Positions 45,838 through 59,700 of a stretch of DNA of 64,000 nt are shown here, piece by piece. A program made the position numbers and the translations under genes. The stretch spans positions 536,933 through 600,932 of the forward strand of contig JAAOMT010000543.1 of the NCBI GenBank assembly GCA_016748015.1. Direction: 5' to 3'. Within the stretch, counting starts at the first letter, position 1. Each line of letters starts with the position of its first letter. Origin of the DNA: Geosiphon pyriformis. Lineage: Eukaryota; Glomeromycota; Glomeromycetes; Archaeosporales; Geosiphonaceae. The notes beneath the pieces were generated by a model that was given only the letters and a program-made list of their open reading frames with translations, had not been told where the DNA came from and made no database searches.

Positions 45838-48271
45838 CGACTTTGTGACTTGGGTGTTGGGAACGGAGGCCTTTTTTTGAATGAAACCTCGAGATACTAT
45901 TTGCGATGCTGGCTAAATTGGGCTTATCCATTTGCTTTTTATTTCGACGCTGGTTTCACAGGAGGACCTTCAGCATCCGGTCTGCAAAGTAGTGTCGATG
46001 CACAGAAATTTAACCCAAATTATGATATCTTGAAAATCGCATTCAGAAGTACATTGATGAAACCTCGAGAGGACTACGTCGATGTCTTCTTTCGCCATCT
46101 GGAACAGTGCGCGATGAGCTGGACGTCGCAGCTTTTTAATTCTCCTTACACGTCACTAGTACAGGCCAGCGGGACAGGAAAGTCCAGACTATTGCGAGAA
46201 TTGGCAATCGAAAAAAATGTTTTAGTCATTTACATTTGTTTACGTGGTCCTGAATCGAAGGGCTATCCATATCGTTCGGACATTGCCAATGAACTCACTG
46301 GAAAGGCATATTCGGAAGCTCATTATCTCGTCTTTCTAGGGGCTTTGTTTTGCAAGTGTTCAGGGTTCGTGAACACGCAACTTCAACTTCATGAGAAAAC
46401 ACTGGAGAAGACATGTGGCCGCATATTTGACATTCTCATTAGTGACATTAGTGATGATATGTTCAACTTGCAGAAAAGTCTTTGGGACAATGTGAGAGGT
46501 GAGATGAAATCGAGGCTCAGCGATACCAGAGGACCTCAGATCGAGAAAATTGGAAATGAGGTAGCGGTTCAATATAAAAAACTTATAGTTACGTTGAGGA
46601 AGCTAAACAAACATTCATTAAAAATGTTGTTGGCTTTTGATGAAGCCAGAGTGCTCACCGAAAATGATAATTTCTGTAATCTGCGGAGGGCGCTACAGGC
46701 CGTTCCGGACTCGGGTGGTTTTATGGCGCTTTTCACAGACACTCTATCAAAAGTTTCAAATTTCTCTCCTGCAAATTATCACGATCCGTCCAGCAGAATC
46801 AGCTCTGAAGGAGAAAAGCTGTATAAACCATTTTATTTACTTGATACGTTGGACTGCCGCATGCAAAAACCGCCAGTTGTTACAGTTTCAACGGCAATGA
46901 ATCAAATTCGCTACATGGGCCGTCCTATCTGGGCAGATGTTGCCGACCAAGCCATTATCGCATTTGCCACAGAGAAAATTCTCTGTGACAGCATGAAAGC
47001 CAGGGAGATACATGAAACTGAACATATTGTGGTTATCAAAAAAGTAACAGAAGCACTAGCGATTCTTGGACCACGGCTTTATTTGGAAATCTCGAGCCTT
47101 TCACAACAAGCATTCGAGTTAGTCAGTAGCCATATGAGAATCTTGCGCCATGTTGATCAGACACGGGAATCCCTTGTCACTGCATGTCCAAGCGAACCAG
47201 TGTTAGCCGAGGCTGCAAGCCATATAATGAACCGATCTGGAATTCTCGTGCAAGTTTTGGGCCACTTAGTCAGCTCAATCAGGAATCACATCGTTGTCAA
47301 CGCAGGTGATCAGGGTGAACTTGTCGGTAGGATCCTGTGTCTTTTGGCAATTGACAAAGCAATTCAGTCAAAACCCAAAGTCTGGAACATGTATTCACAG
47401 ACCATCACCATACAAGAATTTTTCGACGCACTTGTTGGTCGGGACTCCTGGAAAAAGCTTAGTTCGATTTTTACTATTCAAGCCAACAGTGTAACACTTC
47501 GCGATAGCAAGATCAGGTTTAATCATTTCGCATACGTTGAGTTCACTCCTACAAGGCTAGATCTTATCGAATTTTTCTTTCGTGGTGCAGCAGTTTTTTG
47601 TAAGCGAAATCAAAAAGGAGTGGATATCATCATTCCAGTTGCCATGGTTCGAGATGATGAAACTCCAATCACAGAGGAGAACGTGACGTTCATTAGTATC
47701 CAAGTCAGGAATCGTGAAGCTGATGGTTCAACTGGTGACGAAGAGCAGCAAGAAGGGAGCAAACAATCATTTAAACGACAAAAGATGGATAATATATTCA
47801 AACAAACAGCTCGTTATATTGGCATTGATGACTGCAGACCCTTCCCTCTACCTTACCTTGGGATTTACATGAGTCTTGGAGTGACATCTGAAGGTATTGA
47901 ATACAATAACACTTTAGACATTGGAGTGAAAACACGAACAGAAGCCAAGGACAGAATGGGACATTTGAGTATTTATGGATTCTCAAAAAATGTGTATGCA
48001 TGTTTCAATGGTGCAGATGGTGACGTAATAGAATCACTGTTGCACAAGTTGTTAATATCTTATGTTAACCCTGTTGAAAAAGAAAATGGCATTCTGTGGG
48101 GTGGACATAATGCAAGTAATGAGTGGATCCAACAGTGCAAGGAGATTGTGAAGAATATGGAGACTTTACGGTATAATCAAGGTATGTCAGTGTATTGTTT
48201 GTTTTTTTGTCAGATTTACTAATTTCCTGTTATGCTAAAAAGGCGAGAAAGAAAAACGCAAAAGGGCATAG
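45838..48271 (+). CDS. Crinkler-type NTPase plus PD-(D/E)XK-like nuclease, 5' end in gap
   Basis: An uninterrupted frame from the gap edge (no ATG at its start; the frame enters from the N run) to 48181. A 61-base GT-AG intron then leads to a short last exon adding GEKEKRKRA-stop. An ATPase domain has a P-loop SLVQASGTGKSRLLREL (about residues 102-118 counted from 45850), followed by YICLRGPESKGYPYRS, and a Walker B KMLLAFDEARVL (about 258-269). The C-terminal part has the nuclease-like core KGVDIIIPV then VTFISIQVRNRE (about 585-625), matching the NTPase-restriction-endonuclease-fold architecture described for Crinkler (CRN) proteins of eukaryotes. A basic FKRQKMD patch and the KRKR tail may be nuclear signals. 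Base composition is far richer in GC than the surrounding desert. Whether it is secreted cannot be judged because the N-terminus is missing. Confidence 0.85.
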
Positions 48272-48444
48272 ACAGTGCAATAAGAATGGAGCAATAGTCG
48301 TCATTGGTCTGATCTAATTTCTCACTGCCAAAAAACTGTCATTAGATTGTGCAATAATAAAATCAATAAAGCTCATTTAATTTGTCAAATATGATGTGAA
48401 AAAATTACAAGATGATAAAAATTAATATATAAAATTACCTGTAT

Positions 48445-48633
48445 ATGAATAATAATAATTACAACGGTTTTACCGAATACGAAAAAGCAATTCATTTTTT
48501 GGAAATAGGTTGCAATTGTGGTTGTCCAAAAAAAATCCCAAGAAAAAAGTTTGCTGAATTGCATAAGGCATTTCAAGTTTTCTTTAAATCTAAACAATAT
48601 ATTTTTAATCATTTAGCTAAAAACAATGAATAA
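48445..48633 (+). pseudogene. Short Cys-containing fragment, possibly of a mobile element
   Basis: A 62-codon frame reads YEKAIHFLEIGCNCGCPKKI then PRKKFAELHKAFQVFFKSKQ and ends in NHLAKNNE. The C-x-C-x-C cluster followed by an amphipathic helix has the look of the N-terminal region of a transposon or zinc-binding protein, but I cannot name it. It follows the Crinkler gene closely and nothing follows it in frame, so it is probably a remnant. Confidence 0.35.
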
Positions 48634-51600
48634 TAGAAAAATAATTACCAGTTAACATCTTAAAAATTACTTAATAACAAATATAATACTATGTATTTAT
48701 AATAACATAAAACAAATATTATAATAAAAAACAAATAATTATTGCTACTGTTGTGAAAAATTTTCTTAAAAATTATACTAAAATTTATGGATTATCAAGT
48801 CTTAATAAAAATATAAACTGATTATTTAATTGCTTATATTTTTGCTAATTAAAAGTTATAAATTAATCTATTATAATTTTATTACAGATTTTAAAAACAA
48901 TAGCATATTAAAATTATTAAAATATAATATATTTTACAAATTATAACACCAATTAATGTTTTATATTCTCAAATTATAAATTTGAAAACAAATTTATTAT
49001 ATATATGTCAATATTTTTTAAAGATGAAAAAAATCAATTATAAAATATATTATAAGTATTTTTTCAATTTTTATATATAAATAATCAATAAAAAATGGAT
49101 TTTTTTTTAAAAAGTTATAAGTAAAAAAGTCATTATATTATTTTTATTAATTGTATAATCAATAATTATTAAACTTAATAAAAAAATTCACTTAATAATA
49201 TTTATAGGTCCGAATTTAATTAATTCCACCGATTTTTTATACAAATTCCCGGGACTAAAAGTATGCTTCAATAAAAACAATGCAAAGAGCATTTGATGAA
49301 AAAGTTTTATAATAAATTGTTATTAGTTTTTGCCCAAATTTTTTAATCTTACCAAAAACTTTATAATTCTTATTAATTTTTACTATTCAGAACCAGAAAT
49401 TGACAATCAATTAAATCAATGAAAAATAATATGTAATTATTTGCAACTAATTTTATCAGAATCATATTCTTTTGCTTTTGAAATGAAGCCAGTTAAAAAT
49501 TTTTAAATTTCAAAAATGCCATCTTTATTATAAATATCATTGTAAAAAATCTAAATTTTTTTATATAAATAAAAGATTTTTTCATTAATAATTCATATAA
49601 AAAATAATTTGTGTACATAAAATATTAAATTGATTTAATTTTGAAAAAAGTTTGATAACACTTTTTTGTAATCAGATAAATCGTGCATCTGCACTGGTAC
49701 ATCTATTTTGTTTATCTAAAATAAAAGTTTTAGATTTATGAGTTTTTATTTGGTAGGTTTGTTTTGAATAAATAAATGAAATGAAAAATAAAATGCTGTA
49801 CAACACAACTTAAATATTTTACATAAAAATTCTTTTTAAATTATTTTCAAAACCATTAGCTATAATTTATTCACAATTACTAAAACACTTCGAGGTATAA
49901 AATAATAATCCTACATAAATAATCATTAAATATTATTATAAATGTTCCTTTTTGCAATTAAATTAGAAAATTTTGAAGAGATATGAAAAATCAAAAGCAT
50001 GAACAAACTGGTGTTATAAAACTTAGTTTAAATCTTTTATAGATGGCCAAAATTTAAATTAAATTAATTCAATTGAGGTATTTTTTTTAAGAAATCTGTG
50101 TGACATTTGTCTTTTCTAACATTAAACTCTTGTCGATATAATTTGTTTCACATCTTTATTATGCCTATTGCAAATACATCCTTGAATGATATGAAATATA
50201 AAAGACATTATAAATCTTTTAAAGCTATAAAGCCATTGACTACTGTTGGTATACCGGACGATTTAATATAATTTGGAATTTACAGAAATTATATGGTTTA
50301 ATTATAAATAGGTAGCTCAAAGTCAAGAACTATTATGTTCAATAAATGATTTTCCATTTTATAACACCAATTGTTTTATGACCAATTAGTCAAAATTAAT
50401 AAGATTTCAAATTAATTTTTTAGTTTTTTATTGTTAGAACGATTATATTAATTAGAAAATTTTTTATAAAATCTATGATTTAAGTCTGAATATGAAAAAT
50501 TTTTCAATATTTTTGCAAAAATTTTATTTACTGTTTGTATTTTTTATGCAAACGATTTTTGTTAATTTATTAAATAAGAAAATCATCAATTAATTAATTC
50601 TTAGCAATAAAGTATAAAAAATTTAGATAATAAGTTAGGATTCTAATTTTAATGCGATCCGAAAACCACAATGAACTTTTAAAATTAAGGATTTTAAAAA
50701 AACTTATTCCACAAGTACTCAAAAAAAACTAAAACCACACATTGACATTCAATAAATATGTTTATATTTGCTTGAAAAACAAAATTAGATCGTAATTATC
50801 AAAGTTTTTATTTGAATAATAATTCAAGTTGTTAAATTTTATACCAAAATTTATACATTATATGTTATATGGATAAAACATCACTTTTATTAAAATGTTG
50901 CAAATGGGATATTAAACCAAGAAATTTATTATCACATGATCAATAAAATTTAAAAGAAGCCAAATCAATTAACTAATTTTCAAAAATACCCGTTGCTGAA
51001 TTGTTTTTTTGCACTCAGAAATACTTTTGTAAATGGATTAATAGAATTATTAACAAGACATAATAAAATTCAAATAATTTTCAAGCATTCAAGAAAGCAA
51101 TTGCAGAGTAATAAAATGGCAAATAGATTTTATAATCTATTATACAGTCGGTACTCATGTCTCTTTCTCCTGATTAATATGTGAGATGTTTGTGTTTTTG
51201 ATTGTATTTGGCAATTTCTTGGCAGTGTATGTTATGTAACTTTTACATGAGGTCTCAAGTCTAGAAGGTAAAATATAATAATATAATAATATAATTCTAT
51301 GTTATATTGCTTAACTAATCTCTTGAATTTTAATTCTAATTAAATAGCTTGTTTTTTCCCTCGAAATTTATAATAGATTTAAATAATTTTTATTCCATTT
51401 ATTGTACATGTATATTCAAATGACTAAAAAGATGATTTTCAATAGTTTATTTATTTTCAACAAAGTTTCTTGCTAGTACCGAGTTTTATTTGAGATAAGT
51501 AGATGATTAAAACCTTTTTTGGCATAGAGTAGAAGACGATTTGAGAATACATATAAACCTGAAATTATTTGTTGCAGTTAATGAAAATTATTAATAATTA

Positions 51601-54600
51601 CATGAAAGAAGACTACCTAGTCTGTAAAAAGTTGAAAATTTTTTTTTTTTGCAAAGATTTGTCAAATAAAGCTTTCTTCTTTCAAAATTTGGATGAACTT
51701 CAAATAAAAAAAGAATGATTAAATTAACTTTCGAAAAAGGCTATTATTATTCTGTTTGAGATCAATCAATCACTTTGATTTCCCATTTCAATGCACGAAT
51801 GTTGAGTAATGATAAGATTGATTATATAATTTTCAGATTTAAGTTATGATGCAGATTGGCCTGATTTAACCTTTTTAAACTCGGTGTGTGTTTGTTTGAT
51901 AGACATCAAAATAGAAAGCAAATAAATTTTGAAAGAGGACATTTCTTGTGTTTTTATCAAGCTTAAAAAAAGTTTGATAATATCTGGCATTAATTTTAAT
52001 ATCAAATTGCTAAGATCTCGGAGTCGATGAAAATAAAAGCTACAATCTAAAAGAGAAGAAAAAATAAAAAAATTTATGAGTTTTTTTAACTAAAAGTAAC
52101 AACAACTTATTTTGTAGCAATTAAAATTAAAAATTGGAGAATAAAATAGATTTTATTATAAACTTAGTTAATTATATTACCAATTTGATGATTTGTACAA
52201 TTAATAAATAAATTAATTAATTTGGTTTTAAAAATATTTTTTAAGACAATGCCTTCTTTTTGATTTAAAAAAAGTTTCAAGCCTGTTTTTTTTTACTAAA
52301 ATTGAATAATAATAATTCAGAAAATAAAAGATTAGCAATTATTTAAATTACAATAAAAAAATACAACACAATCCAAATATTAATTCAAATTAAATAAAAA
52401 AAAATCGCGGCAACTAAGAAACACTAATGGAAATTAATAATTAATGTATGTAATCTGATAACAAAAGACTTTATTTTTAAAATTCTTACTTAATTTAATG
52501 TTTGATAATTTTAAAGCTTAAATATTAATTATTAGAACATGATTTTTCATAATACTTTGTAGTATGAAAAATATTTTTATATTTGAATTATATTAAATTT
52601 TTTCAAATAAAGTATCTTTTTTTTAAAAAAAAAACTATTCGAAATTAAGAATCCTAAGAAAATACCTCATTTTAATTTAACATAGAATAAATAAATTTTT
52701 AAAATCCGATAATTATATAAAGACTTTATGTAATACTTTTATCAAAGATGTTTATATAAAAATTTGGCATGGCAATGCTTAAAATAAATTTTTTTGCATT
52801 CTATAACCAGAGCTTTCTATTGTTACTATAAATTATTTTTCAAATCTTATTTAACATGTGTTTCATATAATATATAAATTGTTTACTTCTAATTATGGGA
52901 CTCTGAAGAGCTATTGATGTGTTCAAATACTTTTTCTAGTATTCAAGTAAAGCAAAAGTGATAAAAAGTAAAAACTTTTGAAAATTATGTACATTATATT
53001 TATATTAATTATTTTTTTCAAATAAAAAAAAGAAATTTAATTTATCTGCTCTTATACTAAAGTCTACAAATATGCATTTATCTGAAATTTTACTTGAATT
53101 TTTGGTTTATTAAACGATGACAATGTTTCCAAAATTGTGCTGTAAATTTTAAAAATGATAAATAAAATAGTTTAAAACAAACTTTCATTTTAGATACGGG
53201 TAAGATACAATATCCCAAAATATTTTTTAAATTGACCATTAATTGAATAAAAGTTATAGTCAAACCACAAAAACAATTATAGTATCCAAATTATTACTGC
53301 TTAAACATTTAGATTTTAAATTCTCTTTGATTTTTATCTTTTTAGAAACTCAAATAAGACACAATATTTATTAACCCTAGACTTTAGCGTTCCCAAAACC
53401 ACATAATATCTGTCAAAATTTTGTATCAAATTCAAGTTTATGGCTGATTGATAGAGTTTTTGAAATCTGAATCTTTAACAAATTATTAATGTTTATATAA
53501 TATGCATATCATTATAAATATATCTTATCAAAATTTCAATTTTATTTATTTATTACATTTATAATGAACTCTTAAAACAAATAACCATGTTAATAAATTT
53601 GGACTGAATATCAAGGTTCAGAATTTTTCCATGTTTAATTTTTTTAATTATAAATCTTATTTGACGGATTAATAATTAAATTTAAGATTTTTGTTTAACA
53701 TAGTTCGATAAAAAGCAATAAATTCAATTCAAGTTACTACCAAATCTATTGAATACACTTATCTCTTCGCGACAATACAATGCTATATATTATACTAATT
53801 TTCAAATTTTTGGTCTGAAAAAAGTTAGAATGGTTTAAAATAGATATAAAAATTAATAGAAACATTTACCCTTTTCATTAATATGAACAATTTAAGCAGC
53901 TATAGTTTACCAAGAAAGACGCCAAATAAGTTTGCCATTATATAAATAATGAAAGATATCAGAATATTTTATTATAAGACTCCCATAGATTATACACATA
54001 TATATATGAACTTTATTAATCAATTGTGTTTTATTTTTCAGCATTTTAACGGATCTGTGAATAAGATAATGAATATATAGGATATTAAATTCCAAAAAAT
54101 TCAGCAATCTTGAATATTGACGCATTAAACTCAGTACTAAAATTTTGATATTTTCTATCCAGCTCAATTCTATTGATTTTAAGCAGTTCTTTCTTGTTTA
54201 TTGTTCAAACTACTAAACCACATATATTTCAATTCATTCTGAGGCATACCAAAATCAAAATCTTTTTAAGGTTAAATAAAACTATACCAATAAAAAGTTT
54301 TTTAAGAGCATTAAATTGAAATAAAGACTTTCTTCTTAGGTATTTATTGACATTTCACTTGGCACCAGCCTTTTTAAAATTAGAAAAAAAAATTAAAATT
54401 TTAACCAAGCTAATAAATGCCTTAATTATTTTAATAAGAATTTCCATAAACAGTTAATTATTTAAATTATTAAGACATAAATTATAAAAACCCTTAACTT
54501 TAAGACTATATACTTTTGACTTTTTTTAAAAGAACAAGAAAAATTGAATATAAAATATATCATCAAAATTAAATATACTGAAATAATAGATTCAATTTGT

Positions 54601-55929
54601 GTAAGATAATTTTTTAGCCTCAATTACAAGAAAAAAAAACATTAATTTTTGGAAATCTATATAAACTTTTTGTGAGTATATATTAATAATGCTCTAGCAA
54701 GAATAACCCTCTTTAAAATACATGTACTTTGAAATCTTTTTCATAAATGAGTTTAGAAATAATATTGAAAAATGATATTTGCTTAATAAAATGGTAAAAT
54801 CACACCAGCTCATGCTAAAATTAACTAGTTTCAATTTATTTATTAGTTTGAAATGAATTTTTAATCTGTATAGTTAATATACAATAAATAGAATTTTAAA
54901 AAAAGATTTACCGTTTAAAATTGGCATGTCATTAAAATAAAGCCAAAATATTTATTAAACAGTTTTATTATCTAATCAAAAAAAATTTTCGAAAAACTAT
55001 TGTAATTAATAAAATAAGAAATCTAAACATCTATTATAAAAGAGTATCAACATTTGTTTACTTCCGATTTTAAATTACTTAAAGCTTGGATCTACTTTTT
55101 ATTTTTTTAATGCTTTTATACATATATTTCTTTGAGAAATAAATTTTGCTTTGAAAGTATTAACAAATATTTATCTATTCAAAGTTTTTATGCTAATTGT
55201 TAGGGGTGCTTTCGACAAATTTATAACTATTTATTAAAGTTAATAATGTGCTGGAGTGTCAAGAGAAGACTAAACTTTTGTTAGAAATTCAGCAAGATTC
55301 TCATGACATTTAATTGGGTTTTGCATATTATAAGCTCGTATTTAGAAGATGTTCTTATTGGCTTTTAAGATTGTGGTATAAAATTCAAAAATGGCAGTTC
55401 ACGTGATAATACACAATTAAATAAATAAATTCTGGTTTTTTACCTCAGAACATTAATAAATTGCAGACAAATAAATTTAAATCAGATAATAAATTAGGAA
55501 CCCAATTTACGCACTGTCTGAATAGCATAATAAATTTATTTAAAGATTTGCCATAAAAAATATATCGTTTTAATATTTATATACTTTAAATATTACTTTT
55601 GGTCGCATAAATATGCTAAAGGCTGGATAGTTTCTTATAAAGCCCGAAAAATTCAAGATTTCCATAAAAATGATGGAAATCTCACTCTCCCCATCATAAT
55701 TGATTGGAAAAATTAAATTAATGTTCCTTTCCAATTCAATCAAATCACAAAATGATCTCAAACATTTCTTACAACTTTAATCAGCCCTGAAATAGGCTTT
55801 TCAATGTCTTATAAAGATTTAGCATACCTTTCAAGTGATGCCTATTACGATTCAGAAAGTTGACCTATAAACAGTTTTGATCCTTTAAAATAAAAAAAAT
55901 TATTTATGTCATTTTCATATCAAATATTA
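48634..55929. other. AT-rich gene desert with short coding relics
   Basis: Mostly A/T with no intact gene. Protein-like scraps include MKYKRHYKSFKAIKPLTTVG then IPDDLI near 50190-50270 (+), MDKTSLLLKCCKWDIKPRNL near 50871 (+) followed in another frame by LIELLTRHNKIQIIFKHSRK at 50993-51184 (+), and INRIELDRKYQNFSTEFNAS then IFKIAEFFGI near 54090-54180 (-). Each is slightly richer in GC than its flanks and soon meets stops. I could not assign families. Confidence 0.45.
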
Positions 55930-56780
55930 TTTTCTGCAATTTATCAAAAAATATTAATCTTTAGTCAAATACAACTTTATCACAAGTAGAGCTCTTAATA
56001 CGGCATTAGTTGTGCCATTTGCAGGACCAGTAATTATTTGTCATTTCTTGAAATATCATATCAGAATTACATTTACTAAATGGGAATTTCTTTATTTTCT
56101 TTCTTAGAAAAGAAAAAAAATTCCTGGCAGATGGAGACTAATAAACAAATTTTATTTCAAAGTAAAAAACATCCCACCATATAGCAATAATATTCGTGTT
56201 AATAAGCCAGTCATGGAACTTATTGAATCAGTCTTTTCGAGTATTGTAGAAAATATACGAAAATATTTAAGAGGAAAACCTGCCAGCACAATTCTAATAA
56301 TTTTTACTGGGCATGCTATTGATGGAGGTTAGGAATTTTTGTAAAGTTTCAATAGTAAAAATCTGAAATATTTTTATTTTCTGAAATAAAAGCATACGCT
56401 TAATCGCTGGGATTTGATGGGCTATGCAAAGATATGTGATTCTTTAATCGAATTTATTGAATGGAATTGCAACAGACGTTTTCATATTTGGAGCTCCGAG
56501 AATTGGAAATAGCTGATTCAGTATATTTGCAAACAATATGGTTCCACATCATCGCATAACTCATGGAAATGACCATATTCCACACTATCCTTTGGCTTAA
56601 TTGGGTTGGAACCATTTTGAGTTTGAAATCTGGATTGAGCCATCAGAAAATTGCAATTGTCCTAATGATGTTGTTAATTTTCATCCATATTCATATTAGG
56701 ATTGTAATAATTATTCAATGGTACATACACATTCACAACAAGATATATGGCTTGAGAAATAGACTATTGAGAATATGGTA
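55930..56780 (+). pseudogene. Class 3 lipase relic with lost nucleophile serine
   Basis: On the plus strand, broken frames give the order of a Lipase_3 (triacylglycerol lipase) gene. VNKPVMELIESVFSSIVENI and RKYLRGKPAST are followed by ILIIFTGHAIDGG where the family has GHSLGG, so the catalytic Ser is Ala here. After a gap with stops comes TDVFIFGAPRIGN. Then HHRITHGNDHIPHYPLA (Asp of the triad region) leads, past a TAA, to GWNHFEFEIWIEPSENCNCP (the usual G..H...EFWI). Several stops and shifts show it is dead. It is one of very few recognisable gene remains in this AT-rich half. Confidence 0.8.
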
Positions 56781-59700
56781 AGTTTTATTTAAAGAAAATC
56801 TTTAAACAAATGAAAAATTTAAAAAAGTTTCTCTTTAGGAATGTAATGAAGAACAATCAATCATAAAAGTTCCAGATAATTTATTCATATTTCAAATATT
56901 AAAATGGGTTATTGTAGTCTGAACATAATGACTTCATTTTTCAGACGAGTAGCGGACCATTTAATAATGTACCGCATAGCATTTGTTTTTTGAATTTTTA
57001 AGTCACTTTTTAATTAAATAATATATTAAACAATAAAGAATTTCCTGCTATCAAAAATAACAATGCAGTTGCAATTTTAAGATTGTTAATATTTATTGCA
57101 CTCTTTAAACTTTTTTACACTCTTAAGAATTAATCCTAGTGTTATCTCTGTTTATTGTGACTTAAATTTGCTATTTGAAAACACAAAATTTATAAAAATT
57201 TTATCACATCTTGAAGAGAAAAAAAATTTTGAAAACCATTTTGCAACATATGTTATATTTTAAGTGTTGGAATTGATTTCGATATAAATGCTTTTTGAAT
57301 CAAGAAAATTACTTTGAAAACAAGATTTATTTTTTAAATGTGTTACTTCTCATTTGAAAATATTAGACACCAACCAGAAGTTTTAATCGAGTTAATATAA
57401 GGTTATATGATGAGAAAATAATGGTAATACAAATAAAAAACATTTAGAAATATTAGATTTTTATTGATTTATTTTGAACAAAACAATTGAAAACGAATAT
57501 TTTAAGAGATAAAAGAGTCTCACTTATATTCTATTTCATGTAATCTGTCCGTGCCGTCACTTTCAAAAGAATTAGCCTAAAAATAAATGTCAGACCATAT
57601 TATAAATTCTTTTTTTGACTGTACATATTTCGCCCTTTCTTTAATATTACTCCCATTTCTTGATGTTTTTTATGTTTTTTTTATAAGAAAATGATTTATA
57701 TTTTTACTTTGGTCAAAATAACTAATTTTTATTTTGATTTTAATAAAAGCAATCTTTTATATCTGGTTTTAATATTGAAACAATTTTCTAAAAATGAAAG
57801 AACAAATTTATATCAAAAAACAGAAAAGGCTAAAAGGTTTCCAACAAATCTTTTTCACAAGAAGCAAAATTAGAAATTTATGATGAAAGTTTGAAAATCT
57901 ATGGCTTAGATCTCAGATTTTTAGAATAGAATAACAACACATTAGTTAATGAAATTTGGTTTCAACACATTTGTAAAATAATTCCCTTCTTGTTCAGAAA
58001 ACTTGAAAAAACTGCTAAAAAAAATACTTTAATAAAAGAAATTCAAAATCTATTTTTTTGGATATGAGAATTTGGGAAAAATTTTCGTGTTATTGATATT
58101 TCAGATTAGATAAATATCACTTATTTAGAAAAAGAATTTTCTAAAAGCATATTTAATTCTAGCTGTCTTGTATTTAGAACACTTATTTAAAAATAAAATT
58201 GCTAAAGACAATTAAAATTAAGTATTATAAATAATAATAATTTATAAAAATCCTATAAATACAAAATAAAATAATTTTAAACTCTAATTATATATTTGTT
58301 ATATGTTATAAATAAAATTTTATGTAATTAACTATACTATTATTTATTTAATAGATTGCATATTTGTTAAGCGTTTATTGTAAGTATTTTTAGTTATAAT
58401 TAAAAAAAATTAAGTTTTTTTATTGTATTATATAAATTGTTAAAAGTGTAATTTTTAAAGTATTATTTTATTTTGATTTATAAAATTATTAAACCAAATA
58501 TTTTAATATTCAAATAAAATAAAATAATCTGTTTTTAATTAAATTTAAACAGTTTTAATATTTATATAGATGATTTTATCAAAAATTTTGGCTTACTTTT
58601 AATTATTGGAGGAATTACTGCTTATTTTTTTGACATTAATCTTAGCTTTAAGATCAGTATAGATGGCATTATATTATCAACTTTGTCTAAAATCAAAACT
58701 ATTTTTCTTGTACTTATTTGTGCTTTTGTAAAAAGAAATGTAATAATTTATTCAAATAGCCAAATAGACTTGAGTGTATATATAAATAAATTGAATATGG
58801 TTCTGTTCGACTTTAGAAATCACTTTTAGATAAAATAGTAATAAGTAGTTAATATTATTAGAAATAAAAATCTGTTAATTTTCTGAATTAAAGTTAAAAG
58901 TTATGGTGATAATATAGATAATAAATATGCTAATATACTTGTTTATAAGTTCTGTTTTTTTAGCACAGTTTATTTGACTTTAGTTTATATATTGTTTATC
59001 TAATTAAATAAAATAGTTTTTTTTATAATATTTAATATTATATTATACTAAGTAAAAAAATAGATTTGATTTTGGCATGTTAAAAAGTTTGGATATTAGA
59101 AAAGTTAATTGGAAAAAAATAGCTAAAATGTAATATTCTAATGCTTATATGGCTTTTAAATTTACAAACAGATTAACAAATAGCTTATATATTTATATAA
59201 TAAAAATTTTATATAAATGTTTGTTAATTGTTATCAAAAAGCATTTATATAATATATTATATCTTAGTGTGTTGTGTATTTTTTATGATAAAATTGAAAT
59301 GTCTAATTATATCTTTAAATATATTTTGGATAAGGGTTGTTATGACAAGATTTTTATTGAATTTTAAAAATATTAAATGTTTTTAATAAATATTACTATT
59401 TTATCTTTTATAGTTTTTCAGAATTTATTTTTTTGTGCAGTCAACATTGACTTATATATGTTTTTAGTTAAAAGTTTTATGTCTAAGAGCTGGTTTAGCA
59501 AAGCTTTGCTAATTTTGAAAAAATTAAAATGTGTATTGTTTTTTTATAAAAAATTTAGTAATTGTTTATAGATCTAAAGTTTAGTATTACAGATTTGAGC
59601 ATATAATTGTTCTTATTAAGAATGATTTGTTAATATTAAATAATAATTATGCATCTTATATTAATAGTAATATAAAAAGATTTAACAATATAATTATTAT

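Noticed and set aside
45446-45931. Minus-strand frame across the assembly gap
   Set aside because: Most of it is unknown bases, and the readable end overlaps the Crinkler-like gene in antisense.
59149-59571. Two adjoining frames as a small operon-like pair or endobacterial genes
   Set aside because: Composition is what translated A/T-rich DNA gives by chance, there is no conserved motif, and bacterial-type ribosome-binding sites are absent.
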